From: a virus
Direction: 5' to 3' (one strand)
Length of the DNA: 21,674 nucleotides
Virus record (IMG/VR): IMGVR_UViG_3300046516_000892
Coordinates: 1-21,674 of that record
Below the pieces are notes generated by a model. That model worked only from the letters and a program-made list of their open reading frames with translations, had not been told where the DNA came from and ran no database searches. Positions 1 to 6,635 of the stretch are shown here, in pieces. Positions within the stretch are counted from its first letter, which is position 1, and the number at the start of each line of letters is the position of its first letter. A program made the position numbers and the translations under genes.

Positions 1-386
1 ACGTAACGCAATTGCTGGATGCCGTCGCCGTAGCCCATTTCCCAGTAGAACAGCAGCCGCTTGCCACGAAGCGACTCGCCACACCACTGCGGCACCGGCT
101 GCACCCGGTAGATATCCTCGCCCAGCAAACCCCAGCGCCAGTCATACATCTTCCAGCGCCACTCAAATTCCTTGAAGCCTTCGATGTAGTCGCCCAGCGA
201 CAGCAGCGATGTCGCCTTGTTCCAGTGGATCAGTGGATCATCTGGCTGAAATTCCAGCGCCGCATTGAAGTACCCGATTGCCTCGGCAAAACAGTTGCGC
301 CGCATGGCGGCGATCCCGTGCTGGATACGGATCGTCGCCTCAAAGGAGTCTGCCAGAAAAATCCTGCCGTTGATTTTACCTGCCAC
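1..386 (-). CDS. TPR-glycosyltransferase-like protein, partial (C-terminus outside window)
   Basis: This minus-strand frame stays open from a GTG at 386 to the left edge, about 128 codons. It carries one tetratricopeptide-type helix pair (FAEAIGYFNAALEFQPDDP followed by IHWNKATSLLSLGDY), then a Trp-rich segment, then W.GESLRGKRLLFYWEMGYGDGIQQLRY. In TPR-linked GT9/GT41-like glycosyltransferases the start of the transferase domain reads roughly as E.G.GD.IQ..RY, so sugar transfer is the likely role; the catalytic half lies outside the window. An in-frame TGA at 396-398 bounds the ORF. The GTG has only a weak ribosome site; ATG at 305 is an alternative but would cut the first TPR helix. In a phage such a protein could decorate a virion or host surface (inference). 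Confidence 0.7.
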   Translation of the reverse strand, partial: MAGKINGRIFLADSFEATIRIQHGIAAMRRNCFAEAIGYFNAALEFQPDDPLIHWNKATSLLSLGDYIEGFKEFEWRWKMYDWRWGLLGEDIYRVQPVPQWCGESLRGKRLLFYWEMGYGDGIQQLRY

Positions 387-433
387 GCTCTGGCTTCATG
401 ATCTGTGGCGTGGGGCCGAGATCGACAGGATGG

Positions 434-676
434 TCATCGTATGGGGTGGGCGACGGGAAAGGGCACATGCACAAGCCCTAACAGGCTGAGCAGCCATGCC
501 ACCACGACGATGGCGCACAGCAGGCCGACCACAATACGACCCCACTTGTCGACATTCGGATCGATTGCGCCAACGGCAAAGATAATCACCCAGCGGATGG
601 CGAATGCCACCAAGATGATGATGGCGATGTAAAGCAGAACGTAGAGCAAGCCCAGCAGAATGCCGCCGATATCCAT
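434..676 (-). CDS. Small two-helix membrane protein
   Basis: This 80-aa protein has a long hydrophobic stretch at about residues 5-37 and a second at about 47-70, separated by a polar DPNVDKW linker, and it ends in a short polar tail. A strong ribosome site (AAGGAGG, five bases before the ATG) supports the start, and this site overlaps the stop region of the upstream 79-aa gene, so the two are probably translated together. The size and two-helix topology would fit a holin or another small phage membrane protein, but no family-defining motif was recognised. There is no lysozyme gene beside it in this window to support a lysis role. Confidence 0.7.
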   Translation of the reverse strand: MDIGGILLGLLYVLLYIAIIILVAFAIRWVIIFAVGAIDPNVDKWGRIVVGLLCAIVVVAWLLSLLGLVHVPFPVAHPIR

Positions 677-687
677 GCGCGCCTCCT

Positions 688-927
688 TCAGATGTAGTCG
701 TCAACGTCCGACAGGAAGTCGTCCCAGTCATTGGCTGGGCCGATGATGACTTTCCAAGGATTGGTTGGCACCAGATCGCACTCGCCATTGGCGAAATGAT
801 CCCGGATGCGCTTGCATTCTTTCTCGCTGCCGCGAAAAAACTCGGTGATCGATGTCACCCTGTCGTCTTCCCCGGCCTCGCGCGGCGACAGCCGGTAGGT
901 GACCACCCACTGATTCCTACTGGTCAT
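688..927 (-). CDS. Conserved-type small hypothetical protein
   Basis: This is a 79-aa acidic soluble protein that was not recognised. It starts at an ATG with AGGAG about nine bases upstream and ends directly on the ribosome site of the following membrane-protein gene. The composition is mixed alpha/beta (WVVTYRLSP followed by charged helices, ending DDFLSDVDDYI), with no cysteine cluster, signal peptide or membrane helix. It sits divergent to the methyltransferase gene at 958, with only 30 bp between them. A competing frame across the same bases gives an Arg-rich, low-quality translation and was discarded. Confidence 0.65.
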   Translation of the reverse strand: MTSRNQWVVTYRLSPREAGEDDRVTSITEFFRGSEKECKRIRDHFANGECDLVPTNPWKVIIGPANDWDDFLSDVDDYI

Positions 928-957
928 CCCGGCGACTCCTAGTACGATGACCCTGTC

Positions 958-1533
958 ATGCTGCCGAGAGTACCACGCTCAGAACTCACCGTACCGCGTC
1001 ATTTCCCGTCGCGACCGTATTTGCATGACGGCGAACTGGACCTTCTGGTGGGCCTGATCGCCAGTGTCAACCCGGAAACGGTGATCGAGTTCGGCGTCAA
1101 TGTCGGGCTCACCGCACAGGTGTTGCTCAAGTACGTCACCAGCATCAAGCATTACCAAGGCATAGATGTTCCGTGGGGCTTCAAAACCAGACTGACAGGC
1201 CAGCAGACAGAAGTGCCGGTCAACCCCGGATTTCTGGTGCAGGACGATGACCGCTTTGAACTGATCCTGCGCGAAGAAGGATCAACCAGCCTGAAGCTGC
1301 ACGACCTGCGCCCGTGCCAAGCCGTGTGGATCGATGGCGACCATAGCTACGATGCCGTGATGTCTGACGCGCATCTGGCCTACCACCTCATCCAGTCACC
1401 CGGCATCGTAGTTTTCCACGATTACGGAAACCCAACGGTTGAGGTTACTCAGGCGCTTGACGATCTTGCGCAATTTGACTGCCACAGCATCAGGCATATC
1501 GAGGGAACGTGGCTGGCGTTTGAGAACTTCTAG
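958..1533 (+). CDS. Class I SAM-dependent methyltransferase (Methyltransf_24-like)
   Basis: This 191-aa protein has the motif order of a Rossmann-fold methyltransferase. VIEFGVNVGLTA (about residues 42-53) matches the glycine-rich SAM-binding loop, QGID (67-70) the acidic residue after strand 2, WIDGDHSYDAVMSD (124-137) the motif typical of the Methyltransf_24 group, and VVFHDYG (151-157) the following strand. Members often act on sugars or small molecules, so a link to the nearby glycosyltransferase-like gene is plausible but inferred. It is the only plus-strand gene in the left arm. Its stop overlaps the stop of the convergent secreted-protein gene by three bases. The start has only a weak ribosome site, so the exact N-terminus is uncertain. 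Confidence 0.75.
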   Translation: MLPRVPRSELTVPRHFPSRPYLHDGELDLLVGLIASVNPETVIEFGVNVGLTAQVLLKYVTSIKHYQGIDVPWGFKTRLTGQQTEVPVNPGFLVQDDDRFELILREEGSTSLKLHDLRPCQAVWIDGDHSYDAVMSDAHLAYHLIQSPGIVVFHDYGNPTVEVTQALDDLAQFDCHSIRHIEGTWLAFENF

Positions 1534-1931
1534 AACTTGGTGAAGTAGAACACTCCAGCCAGAGCACCCTGCCCCAAAGTCTGCACACACAACGAAGCAC
1601 CGGGCTCCCCGATGGGCTGGCCGTATTCAATGCGGTTGGTCAGTGCAAAATCATTCGGCAGGCTCAGTTGCGGCGTGATCTGGATTTTATTGATCTTGCA
1701 GTCATCGCCGCCGCCAACCGTAACGATCAAATCGAGCGTGTTGCCCTTTTGCGTCACCATGAAGCCGCAGAAATAAATGCGCTTGCCCGGTTCACCCGTC
1801 ACCACCGCCACCGGACCTGTCGGAGTGGTGTGACTGAAATACGTCCCAGAATCACACGGACGCGATGTTGTTTGCGCCTGAACGCTTCCACACAGGCAAA
1901 GCAGAAACGCCAGCAAGGCTGCAAATTTCAT
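1530..1931 (-). CDS. Secreted protein with N-terminal signal peptide
   Basis: The protein begins MKFAALLAFLLCLCGSVQA followed by QTTSRPC, a clear Sec signal peptide with probable cleavage after VQA. The mature part of about 115 residues contains four cysteines and short beta-type segments (KRIYFCGFMV, LDLIVTVGGGDDC, SLCVQTLG, AGVFYFTKF). This pattern resembles exported proteins of unknown function that I recall from tail-side regions of alphaproteobacterial phages, but no enzymatic motif is visible. The start was placed at the ATG at 1931, because GGAG lies eight bases upstream. A GTG two codons earlier would sit only two bases from that ribosome site. Confidence 0.7.
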   Translation of the reverse strand: MKFAALLAFLLCLCGSVQAQTTSRPCDSGTYFSHTTPTGPVAVVTGEPGKRIYFCGFMVTQKGNTLDLIVTVGGGDDCKINKIQITPQLSLPNDFALTNRIEYGQPIGEPGASLCVQTLGQGALAGVFYFTKF

Positions 1932-1961
1932 GTCCACTTCTCCGGGGGTATGTCAAAATTA

Positions 1962-2037
1962 ATCGTGACCGGACAGAAAACGGAGTACGTGAGTCGCCGG
2001 GTGGGTTAACTCTCTCCATCATCCGCCCGGTCACGAT
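1962..2037. repeat. 11-bp perfect inverted repeat between TerL and the secreted-protein gene
   Basis: ATCGTGACCGG at 1962-1972 is the exact reverse complement of CCGGTCACGAT at 2027-2037. The 54-base loop holds a minus-strand copy of GATGGAGAGA (2011-2020) and a GTTAAC palindrome. No U-tract follows on either strand, so it is not an ordinary terminator. An operator or an RNA hairpin presenting the motif in its loop are both possible. Bases 2038-2090 hold nothing else that can be named. Confidence 0.5.
2011..2020 (-). promoter_or_regulatory. Minus-strand GATGGAGAGA motif without a start codon behind it
   Basis: The minus strand reads GATGATGGAGAGAGTTAACC here, matching the repeated plus-strand ribosome-site element. 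No ATG, GTG or TTG follows at the usual spacing, and the next gene (1931) has its own GGAG. It may be a relic or a binding site unrelated to initiation. Confidence 0.5.
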
Positions 2038-2090
2038 CTTGGCGTCCTGCCGGTGGTGATGGGTGGGACACCCTGTGATCCAGCAGAACG

Positions 2091-3644
2091 CTAGCCAATC
2101 AACGCATCGATATTCGTTACCGCATCGAGCGGCGCAACGCCGATAGCTTCTGCCAGCGCCACCAGCCCGTCAATACGCCCGGTGCTTTTGTTCTTGGATA
2201 GTTTCCTATTTGCATCATCTTTGCCTTCGACCACCGCGCAGGCCGCACACATCGCTAAAACTGGATGGTTGCCGTGGGCGATTTCCTTCTCTTTTATCTT
2301 TTGCTCCAAGTCCCTTAAAGCCGGTGACATGGATTGTGTCCCTTGTCCGAACTCCACGAAATGCTCCGTGATCGTGTACTCATCGAACCCGGCGTGAAGC
2401 AGCCACGGTTTCAAGTGTTTGAAATTCCACCGGTCAAATCCGATCTTGCGAATATTGTATTCGTTGAACAATTTGAACAGCAGCGAAGCCACGTACTCGT
2501 AGCTCACTGTCTTGCCGGGAGTGGTCTCCAGAAATCCTTTGTTGCGCCAGACATCGTAAGGCACCTTGTCCTTCTTTGCCTTTTCGACCAGTCCTACATC
2601 CGGCAGCCAGAAGGTTGGCTTGACGTGCCATGTATTGTCGATCTTGCCGATCAGTACCAGCGCAGTGAGGTCAGCAACGCTCGAAAGGTCCAGTCCGCCA
2701 TACAATGGCACTCCATGCAGATCAGCAACTGGTCCTCCGCATTCCTTCCAAGCAAATTCGGAAACGAACGGGTTAGCCGTTTCAACTCGCCGGTTGAGTA
2801 CAAGGTTCTCATACTCTGCCTGCCGTGCTGGCATCCGCCGCGCATCTTCGGCCATCGCAAGGACTTCCTTGCGGTTCATGAAGATGTCGAGTGCCGGGTT
2901 GGCCTGCATGATGGCCTCTTCCCCGAACGGGTCAAGATCCTTGTCCGCTGTGTGCAGCCGCAGCACGGTCGAAGGATCGTGCCCCGCCTTGGCATCATCG
3001 ATCAGGATCGACAATAAGTCAGCATCGGTCGGCGCTTGCGTGGAGATGATCACCGACAATGGCTCAGCCTGCGCCGCCGTGGCCGTCTCCAGCGCTTCGT
3101 ACAACGCCGAACGCGGGCCGCGCACTTGCCCCAGTTCGTCGTGGATCACCACCGCTGGCGACAGGCCGAAGTTGGTGCCAGCGTCTGCCGACAGTGCCCG
3201 GTACGTGGTGCCAAGCTTAGGGCAGACCAGCATCTTGGCCGTTTCGCGCACCATGATGACCCGGCTCAGTCGTGGATTCATCCGCACCATCTTGACCGCA
3301 AGGTTGAACACCAGCGCCGCCTGATCTCGCGACAGGGCCGTCGAGAAAATCTGGCTGTTGGGCCGGTACCCAGCCTCACGCCCGCAAAGATGCAAAAGAA
3401 GAATGCAGGCGGCTTCCATCGTCTTGGCGTTCTTGCGGCTTCTCGACAGGATCGCGCGGCGCGTGATGTGCTCGTTATTGTAGATCGCCCGGAAGTCTTC
3501 CTTCATGAACTCGGCCATCTTCAGTCGAGTGCCTACGTTCTTGCCTTCCGGGATGTAGAGAAAATCCTGACACCATTTGATGTTCAATCCGGCCCGTGTT
3601 GTGTCCTCTTCAACGGGTGCCGGTTTCTTCTTACGGCGTGGCAT
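2091..3644 (-). CDS. terL: Terminase large subunit (packaging ATPase-nuclease)
   Basis: This 517-aa protein has the two-domain layout of HK97-type large terminases. The N-terminal ATPase has a Walker A-like loop SRKNAKT (about residues 69-75) and Walker B VVIHDEL (165-171). An ISTQAP coupling-type motif follows near 200. The C-terminal RNase H-fold nuclease shows a first acidic strand YGGLDLSSVADLTALV (about 316-330), IGFDRWN (401-407) and a terminal K..STGRIDGLVALAEA block with its acid near residue 492. It would cut concatemeric DNA and drive it into the prohead. The start is the ATG at 3644, which shares its A with the TGA of the small upstream gene; a GTG one codon earlier is possible. 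TerS lies two genes upstream, as expected. Confidence 0.93.
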   Translation of the reverse strand: MPRRKKKPAPVEEDTTRAGLNIKWCQDFLYIPEGKNVGTRLKMAEFMKEDFRAIYNNEHITRRAILSRSRKNAKTMEAACILLLHLCGREAGYRPNSQIFSTALSRDQAALVFNLAVKMVRMNPRLSRVIMVRETAKMLVCPKLGTTYRALSADAGTNFGLSPAVVIHDELGQVRGPRSALYEALETATAAQAEPLSVIISTQAPTDADLLSILIDDAKAGHDPSTVLRLHTADKDLDPFGEEAIMQANPALDIFMNRKEVLAMAEDARRMPARQAEYENLVLNRRVETANPFVSEFAWKECGGPVADLHGVPLYGGLDLSSVADLTALVLIGKIDNTWHVKPTFWLPDVGLVEKAKKDKVPYDVWRNKGFLETTPGKTVSYEYVASLLFKLFNEYNIRKIGFDRWNFKHLKPWLLHAGFDEYTITEHFVEFGQGTQSMSPALRDLEQKIKEKEIAHGNHPVLAMCAACAVVEGKDDANRKLSKNKSTGRIDGLVALAEAIGVAPLDAVTNIDALIG

Positions 3645-3817
3645 CACTTGTCCTTCGCCCGCTTCCTGCGCATGTAATCGCGCTGATAGGCAACACGGTC
3701 AAACTTGCCTTCGGATTTTGCCTTTACCGGCTTTGGCTCTACCGGCACACATCGATGCACCCGCCCAACCAAGGCAATCATCGCGTTGCACTTAGGGCAT
3801 CTCTCGGTAAGGCTCAT
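3644..3817 (-). CDS. 57-aa Cys-motif protein between TerS and TerL
   Basis: This 57-aa frame starts MSLTERCPKCNAMIALVG and continues with HRCVP, giving C-x2-C and H-x-C clusters that could hold a metal ion as a small zinc ribbon. The C-terminal half is basic (KPVKAKSEGKFDRVAYQ, then YMRRKRAKDK). Its stop codon overlaps the TerL start as TGATG, so the two are probably coupled. The size, position and pattern suggest a nucleic-acid-binding accessory to packaging, which is inference. The ribosome site is weak. The overlap with TerL and the clean Cys spacing are the main reasons for believing it. Confidence 0.7.
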   Translation of the reverse strand: MSLTERCPKCNAMIALVGRVHRCVPVEPKPVKAKSEGKFDRVAYQRDYMRRKRAKDK

Positions 3818-3861
3818 GTGCGGAGTCTAACAGGCCACGGCTGGCAGAGTCTAACAGCCGC

Positions 3862-4320
3862 TCAGGCACGTTCCGCTTCATTCCAAGGTTCGTTATCGCC
3901 ACCCTGATCGTCCGCCATCGTATTGGCAGCGTGTGGCCGCCAGCGTGACTGATTGGTCAGCCGCAGCTTGGTCGCCATCACCACCGCAGCCCTCGACGCC
4001 TTATCCCGCATCTTCACCAGCCACTCATAGCGCCGCATGCCTTTTGCTTCGCTGAGTGCTTCTGGCGGAAAGGCATCGAGCAGGGCTTGAAACTCATTTA
4101 CTTCCTGCCTGTGGCGGCACAGGTCAGCCAGCATTTCCCGCGTCGTCTCTGTCCCAAAGAAATCAGCAGGCTCACCAGCCACGATCTTGCGCCAGATCAC
4201 TGCCTGCGCCTCAGTCAGCCCCTCTGGGGGCGGGGCCTTATGAGTAAACCCTCCCTCGATAACCGTGGGCGCAACCATTGAGGCCGCTATCGCCGCTGCT
4301 GTCTTTTTTCCACGCTGCAT
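3862..4320 (-). CDS. terS: Terminase small subunit (P27-like)
   Basis: This 152-aa, mainly helical protein contains a segment typical of P27-family small terminases: LTEAQAVIWRKIVAGEPADFF (about residues 35-55), then a helix with DLCRHRQEVNEF, then a C-terminal helix YEWLVKMRDKASRAAVVMATKLRLTNQSRW (about 103-132). Small terminases bind the packaging site and hand DNA to TerL. The gene lies just upstream of TerL on the same strand. The N-terminus is Lys/Ala-rich and could start instead at Met15, because neither Met has a strong ribosome site. The assignment rests on pattern and position rather than on a single catalytic residue. Confidence 0.78.
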   Translation of the reverse strand: MQRGKKTAAAIAASMVAPTVIEGGFTHKAPPPEGLTEAQAVIWRKIVAGEPADFFGTETTREMLADLCRHRQEVNEFQALLDAFPPEALSEAKGMRRYEWLVKMRDKASRAAVVMATKLRLTNQSRWRPHAANTMADDQGGDNEPWNEAERA

Positions 4321-4630
4321 TTGTACGCTCAGAAGTCCTTATCTGACGGGCATTTTGAAAGTTTTGATAAGCCCGCGTTGCCGTCGCCCATAAGGTACTT
4401 CTTTGATGTTATCCCCCCTGCCCCCGTGAAGCGAGGATGGGTACCCCATGGAAGTGTTTGCTCGCGTTCTCTCTTGTGATCTCTGTGTGTTCATTGCTTT
4501 GGTAGTACCTTGACCATGATGATGTAAGCGCGAGCACACGATCAACGCGAGGATATTGCTTTGGTTCTCATGTGCTTGAGCGAGATCAATCAACACTCAC
4601 CTATTGAACAAACAATCTCAATGGTACTCT
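4321..4630. other. About 300-bp gap upstream of TerS, no convincing gene
   Basis: No frame gives a credible protein. The longest minus-strand translation is low-complexity, Arg/Gln/Ser-rich and lacks a ribosome site. The stretch contains a C-run (CCCCCCTGCCCCCG) near 4411-4425. Packaging (cos or pac) sites often lie beside terS, so this is a reasonable place to look for one, but no defining cos symmetry was seen. Confidence 0.35.
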
Positions 4631-4720
4631 CTATTGGTACTCTGCCTGTGCCATGTAGGCGTAGGAGTGGGTAGGTAGAACAGTAGCGTTAATCCGCCTA
4701 CTTAGGGGGATGGTCCTCAT
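4631..4720 (-). CDS. 29-aa peptide, last of an overlapping chain
   Basis: This short frame (MRTIPLSRRINATV, ending MAQAEYQ) begins at an ATG that overlaps the TGA of the preceding membrane peptide as ATGA. That overlap is the main support. It has no membrane helix, no cysteine motif and no independent ribosome site. It may be a coupled peptide or a chance frame at the end of the chain. Confidence 0.35.
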   Translation of the reverse strand: MRTIPLSRRINATVLPTHSYAYMAQAEYQ

Positions 4721-4806
4721 CCCACATCCACCAAGAACAGCAGCACAAATATCGACATAGTCACTGCTAGCACAGCACCAATAACAGCAAGGCCACACAT
4801 AGTCAT
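4717..4806 (-). CDS. 29-aa single-pass membrane peptide
   Basis: The peptide MTMCGLAVIGAVLAVTMS continues with IFVLLFLVDVG and is almost wholly a hydrophobic helix. Its ATG overlaps the TGA of the 35-aa membrane peptide gene as ATGA, and its own TGA overlaps the next ATG in the same way. Such chained tiny membrane genes occur in phage lysis or membrane-modifying modules. No homologue was recognised, and a role as holin, antiholin or inner spanin component is only a possibility. Confidence 0.55.
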   Translation of the reverse strand: MTMCGLAVIGAVLAVTMSIFVLLFLVDVG

Positions 4807-4910
4807 ACGATCTGCTCAAGCAGCATCCACACCAGCAGAAACAGCAGCAACCACAGCAGTGTCCATCCCTTAAGGAGACAACGCTTTATAGAGCGCAATA
4901 TCCGCCTCAT
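4803..4910 (-). CDS. 35-aa membrane peptide overlapping the P-loop gene
   Basis: The frame reads MRRILRSIKRCLLKGW, then a Leu/Trp/Phe helix (TLLWLLLFLLVWMLL) and EQIV. A basic, amphipathic N-terminus before a single strong helix predicts a cytoplasmic N-terminus (positive-inside rule). It begins inside the 3' end of the P-loop gene in another frame, overlapping it by 41 bases, and ends with ATGA into the next membrane peptide. The ribosome site is weak; a TTG four codons downstream has GAGG six bases before it and is an alternative start. Confidence 0.5.
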   Translation of the reverse strand: MRRILRSIKRCLLKGWTLLWLLLFLLVWMLLEQIV

Positions 4911-5412
4911 CCACGTCATCACTGAACCAGCCATCAGAGGCTATGCGTCTACGTGGGGTGGGAGGATGCCATCGCTGCATTGACTTGGCTTCCCATGTCG
5001 CAACACCAGCAGCGGCAATGGGTGTGCCACGGGCATAGGCCCTGCGCTTGCATTCCTCAATTCCGGGATTGAGCAACACCAGTAGACCGCCAAGCTTGCT
5101 GCTCCACCACTCACGTTCCTGCTTGTATGGCGCAGCAACAATAAAAAACGCACTTCCTTCGGTCGCCTTGCTCAGTTGTGCCAGCATCATGTTGCGGACA
5201 CGCATCGCGCGGAGCAACAATTTCTCTTCGACGTTTCCCTGCCAAGGCTTGAAGGTTGGATCGATCTTGCGCCGGATTTGATCCAGATCAATTACCGTGT
5301 CTCCGGGAACAGCGCTGTTTCTCACATAGGTCGTTTTTCCACTGCATGGCGGGCCGCAGACGACTGTCAGGGGGATTTTCGATGGTCGCAACCACTTCGG
5401 GTGCGTGTCCAT
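4870..5412 (-). CDS. P-loop kinase-like NTPase
   Basis: This 180-aa protein has a Walker A loop GPPCSGKTT (residues 20-28) after a beta-strand PLTVVC, then VIDLDQIRRKI (40-50), in which the Asp residues fit a substrate or second-metal position. An Arg-rich lid-like segment (ECKRRAYARGT) lies near 120-130. This layout matches AAA_33/zeta-toxin-like and polynucleotide-kinase-like small kinases found in phages, which phosphorylate nucleotides, nucleic-acid ends or sugars. The substrate cannot be read from the sequence. The start was moved to the ATG at 5412, because the upstream extension overlaps two other small genes and has no ribosome site. Confidence 0.75.
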   Translation of the reverse strand: MDTHPKWLRPSKIPLTVVCGPPCSGKTTYVRNSAVPGDTVIDLDQIRRKIDPTFKPWQGNVEEKLLLRAMRVRNMMLAQLSKATEGSAFFIVAAPYKQEREWWSSKLGGLLVLLNPGIEECKRRAYARGTPIAAAGVATWEAKSMQRWHPPTPRRRIASDGWFSDDVDEADIALYKALSP

Positions 5413-5414
5413 TT

Positions 5415-5501
5415 TCAAATCCCGGACACCAGTATCAGGGACACAATGGCGAGGATAATCGCGAGCAAGATCACCAGCCAGTTTTCCCTTACGTATCGCA
5501 T
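5415..5501 (-). CDS. 28-aa membrane peptide
   Basis: MRYVRENWLVILLAIILAIV continues SLILVSGI and stops two bases before the P-loop start. It has a short charged N-terminus followed by one hydrophobic helix. It overlaps the end of the 54-aa gene by 13 bases. A purine-rich GGATGGAAGTGGA stretch lies upstream, but at poor spacing. The size and composition are like other phage membrane miniproteins; the function is unknown. Confidence 0.5.
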   Translation of the reverse strand: MRYVRENWLVILLAIILAIVSLILVSGI

Positions 5502-5653
5502 CGTGTCCACTTCCATCCCTTGCGCATGCAGTAAGCCAGCACATCGGGAACGGATTTACCGATCATCCATTTGACAATCGGCGCAGCCCTGACAACGCGA
5601 TTATTTTCGACAATGACCGCAGCATAGAAATGCGGTGCATTGATAACGATCAT
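5489..5653 (-). CDS. 54-aa hypothetical phage protein (RAAPIVKWM..KS type)
   Basis: The protein reads MIVINAPHFYAAVIVENN, then RVVRAAPIVKWMIGKS, and ends CMRKGWKWTRCDT. The combination of an R.AP.V.WM.GK core with a C-terminal C..KGW resembles short conserved proteins I recall from rhizobial phages, where the function is unknown; this is from memory and unverified. Its ATG overlaps the TGA of the Lys-rich peptide gene by four bases (ATGA), so translation is probably coupled. It overlaps the following membrane peptide at its 3' end. Confidence 0.65.
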   Translation of the reverse strand: MIVINAPHFYAAVIVENNRVVRAAPIVKWMIGKSVPDVLAYCMRKGWKWTRCDT

Positions 5654-5724
5654 TCTTTGGCTTGTTTCTTTTTGTTCTTTTTGGCTGGTTTCTTTTTGTT
5701 GTTCTTCCGTTTCTTTACGGCCAT
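5650..5724 (-). CDS. 24-aa lysine-rich peptide
   Basis: The peptide is MAVKKRKNNKKKPAKK followed by NKKKQAKE, with about half its residues lysine. It has a good ribosome site (GGAG, seven bases before the ATG) placed at the very end of the HNH gene, and it ends by ATGA overlap with the 54-aa gene. The extreme positive charge suggests nucleic-acid binding or neutralisation (inference). It may alternatively act mainly as a coupling leader for the next gene. Confidence 0.6.
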   Translation of the reverse strand: MAVKKRKNNKKKPAKKNKKKQAKE

Positions 5725-5725
5725 C

Positions 5726-6040
5726 TTACTTCTCCCTCTGCTTGTTGAACGGATGTTTTGGATCAGTAGGAAATCCGTCGATTCCTATCTCGGTATTGTA
5801 GCCACGACCCTCTTCCTCTTTTTTTGTGCTCTCATGGCAATTTCGGCAAAGCGATTGCAGATCTCCAAACCAGAACAATTCGTAACTGTCTTTGTGTGGC
5901 ACGACATGATCGGCTACTTCAGCGGGTGCGACCCAGCCTTTCTGCAAACACTTCGCACACAATGGATGCTCACGAAGCTGCTGGCGTGACCGCTTCGTCC
6001 AACGATACTGATCGTACCAACGATTGCGTTCGCGCGGCAT
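5726..6040 (-). CDS. HNH endonuclease (packaging-associated type)
   Basis: This 104-aa protein has a first zinc pair PLCAKC (C28, C31), the catalytic-type segment ADHVVPHKDSYELFWFGDLQSL (about residues 43-64), in which DH precedes the conserved His and N/D region, and a second zinc pair CRNCHE (C65, C68, H69). This is the compact HNH fold frequent near terminase genes, where some members are needed with TerL for specific end cleavage. Here it lies about 1.4 kb upstream of TerS on the same strand. The start overlaps the larger HNH gene by about 70 bases. The stop is one base from the next start. Confidence 0.85.
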   Translation of the reverse strand: MPRERNRWYDQYRWTKRSRQQLREHPLCAKCLQKGWVAPAEVADHVVPHKDSYELFWFGDLQSLCRNCHESTKKEEEGRGYNTEIGIDGFPTDPKHPFNKQREK

Positions 6041-6626
6041 TCCACGTTTTGCCTTTTTGGATACAGACGATGGTATTTCTGCTTACACCAAATCGTGCAG
6101 CGATTTTTCGCTGAGACAACGTCTCACTTAATAAACGAATTTCCAAAACATCTTTCTCGCTTAATTTACGACTGATAGTGCCGTGACCGATCTTATCAGC
6201 GTTATTTTCTTCCCAAGTGGCCCAACGAAGATGCATCGGATTAACACACTTAGGATTTCTACAGGAATGCGCTGCTTCATTTTTATCTAGTGGACATTCA
6301 CCGTGTGCAAGCATGCACATTACCCGATGCGCATTTGTTGACGCTCCATTAAACCGGACCTGTGCATACCCATCTGGCTTTATGCTAAATGGCCAAATCA
6401 AACACTCACTGCCACGGTAGCCAATATGCTGCTTGAGCCAAACAAGTGGTGTGCCACGTTCTGTTTCTTGAATACCATTGGGGTCGCCGCTTCGATGCCA
6501 CCGCTTGTAATGCTTACAGCACCAGCCTCTAGCGTAGTGCTCGCCGTTACATCCTGAAATGCTGCACATCACAAGCATCCGCTGGCGTTGCGGGTAACGC
6601 CCATACAAAATTACCCGCAAATGCAT
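5970..6626 (-). CDS. HNH homing-type endonuclease with N-terminal Cys cluster and C-terminal HTH
   Basis: This 218-aa protein shows three parts. An N-terminal Cys/His cluster runs C-x4-C..GWCCKHYKRWHRSGDP (about residues 21-49). An HNH_3-type core has NAHRVMCMLAHGE (98-110), AAHSCRNPKCVNPMHLRW (118-135) and EENNADK. A C-terminal helix-turn-helix, LSQRKIAARFGVSRNTI (170-186), is followed by the GKTW motif seen in homing endonucleases. This supports a self-propagating or site-specific nuclease. Initiation could be at Met17 or Met20 rather than Met1, because the Met1 ribosome site is too close. It follows the NusG-like gene by about ten bases and overlaps the next HNH gene. Confidence 0.82.
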   Translation of the reverse strand: MHLRVILYGRYPQRQRMLVMCSISGCNGEHYARGWCCKHYKRWHRSGDPNGIQETERGTPLVWLKQHIGYRGSECLIWPFSIKPDGYAQVRFNGASTNAHRVMCMLAHGECPLDKNEAAHSCRNPKCVNPMHLRWATWEENNADKIGHGTISRKLSEKDVLEIRLLSETLSQRKIAARFGVSRNTIVCIQKGKTWNAARTQSLVRSVSLDEAVTPAAS

Positions 6627-6635
6627 CGCCTTTCT

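Noticed and set aside
12-401. Plus-strand 129-codon open frame at the left edge
   Set aside because: It is antisense to the TPR-glycosyltransferase frame, which has recognisable motifs; the plus-strand translation shows no family pattern and no ribosome site.
2334-3677. Several long plus-strand frames opposite TerL
   Set aside because: They are shadows of the terminase gene, with Arg/Ser/Cys-rich translations and no motifs.
4339-4596. An 85-codon minus-strand frame upstream of TerS
   Set aside because: Low-complexity, strongly basic translation with no ribosome site at its start and no coupling to a neighbour.
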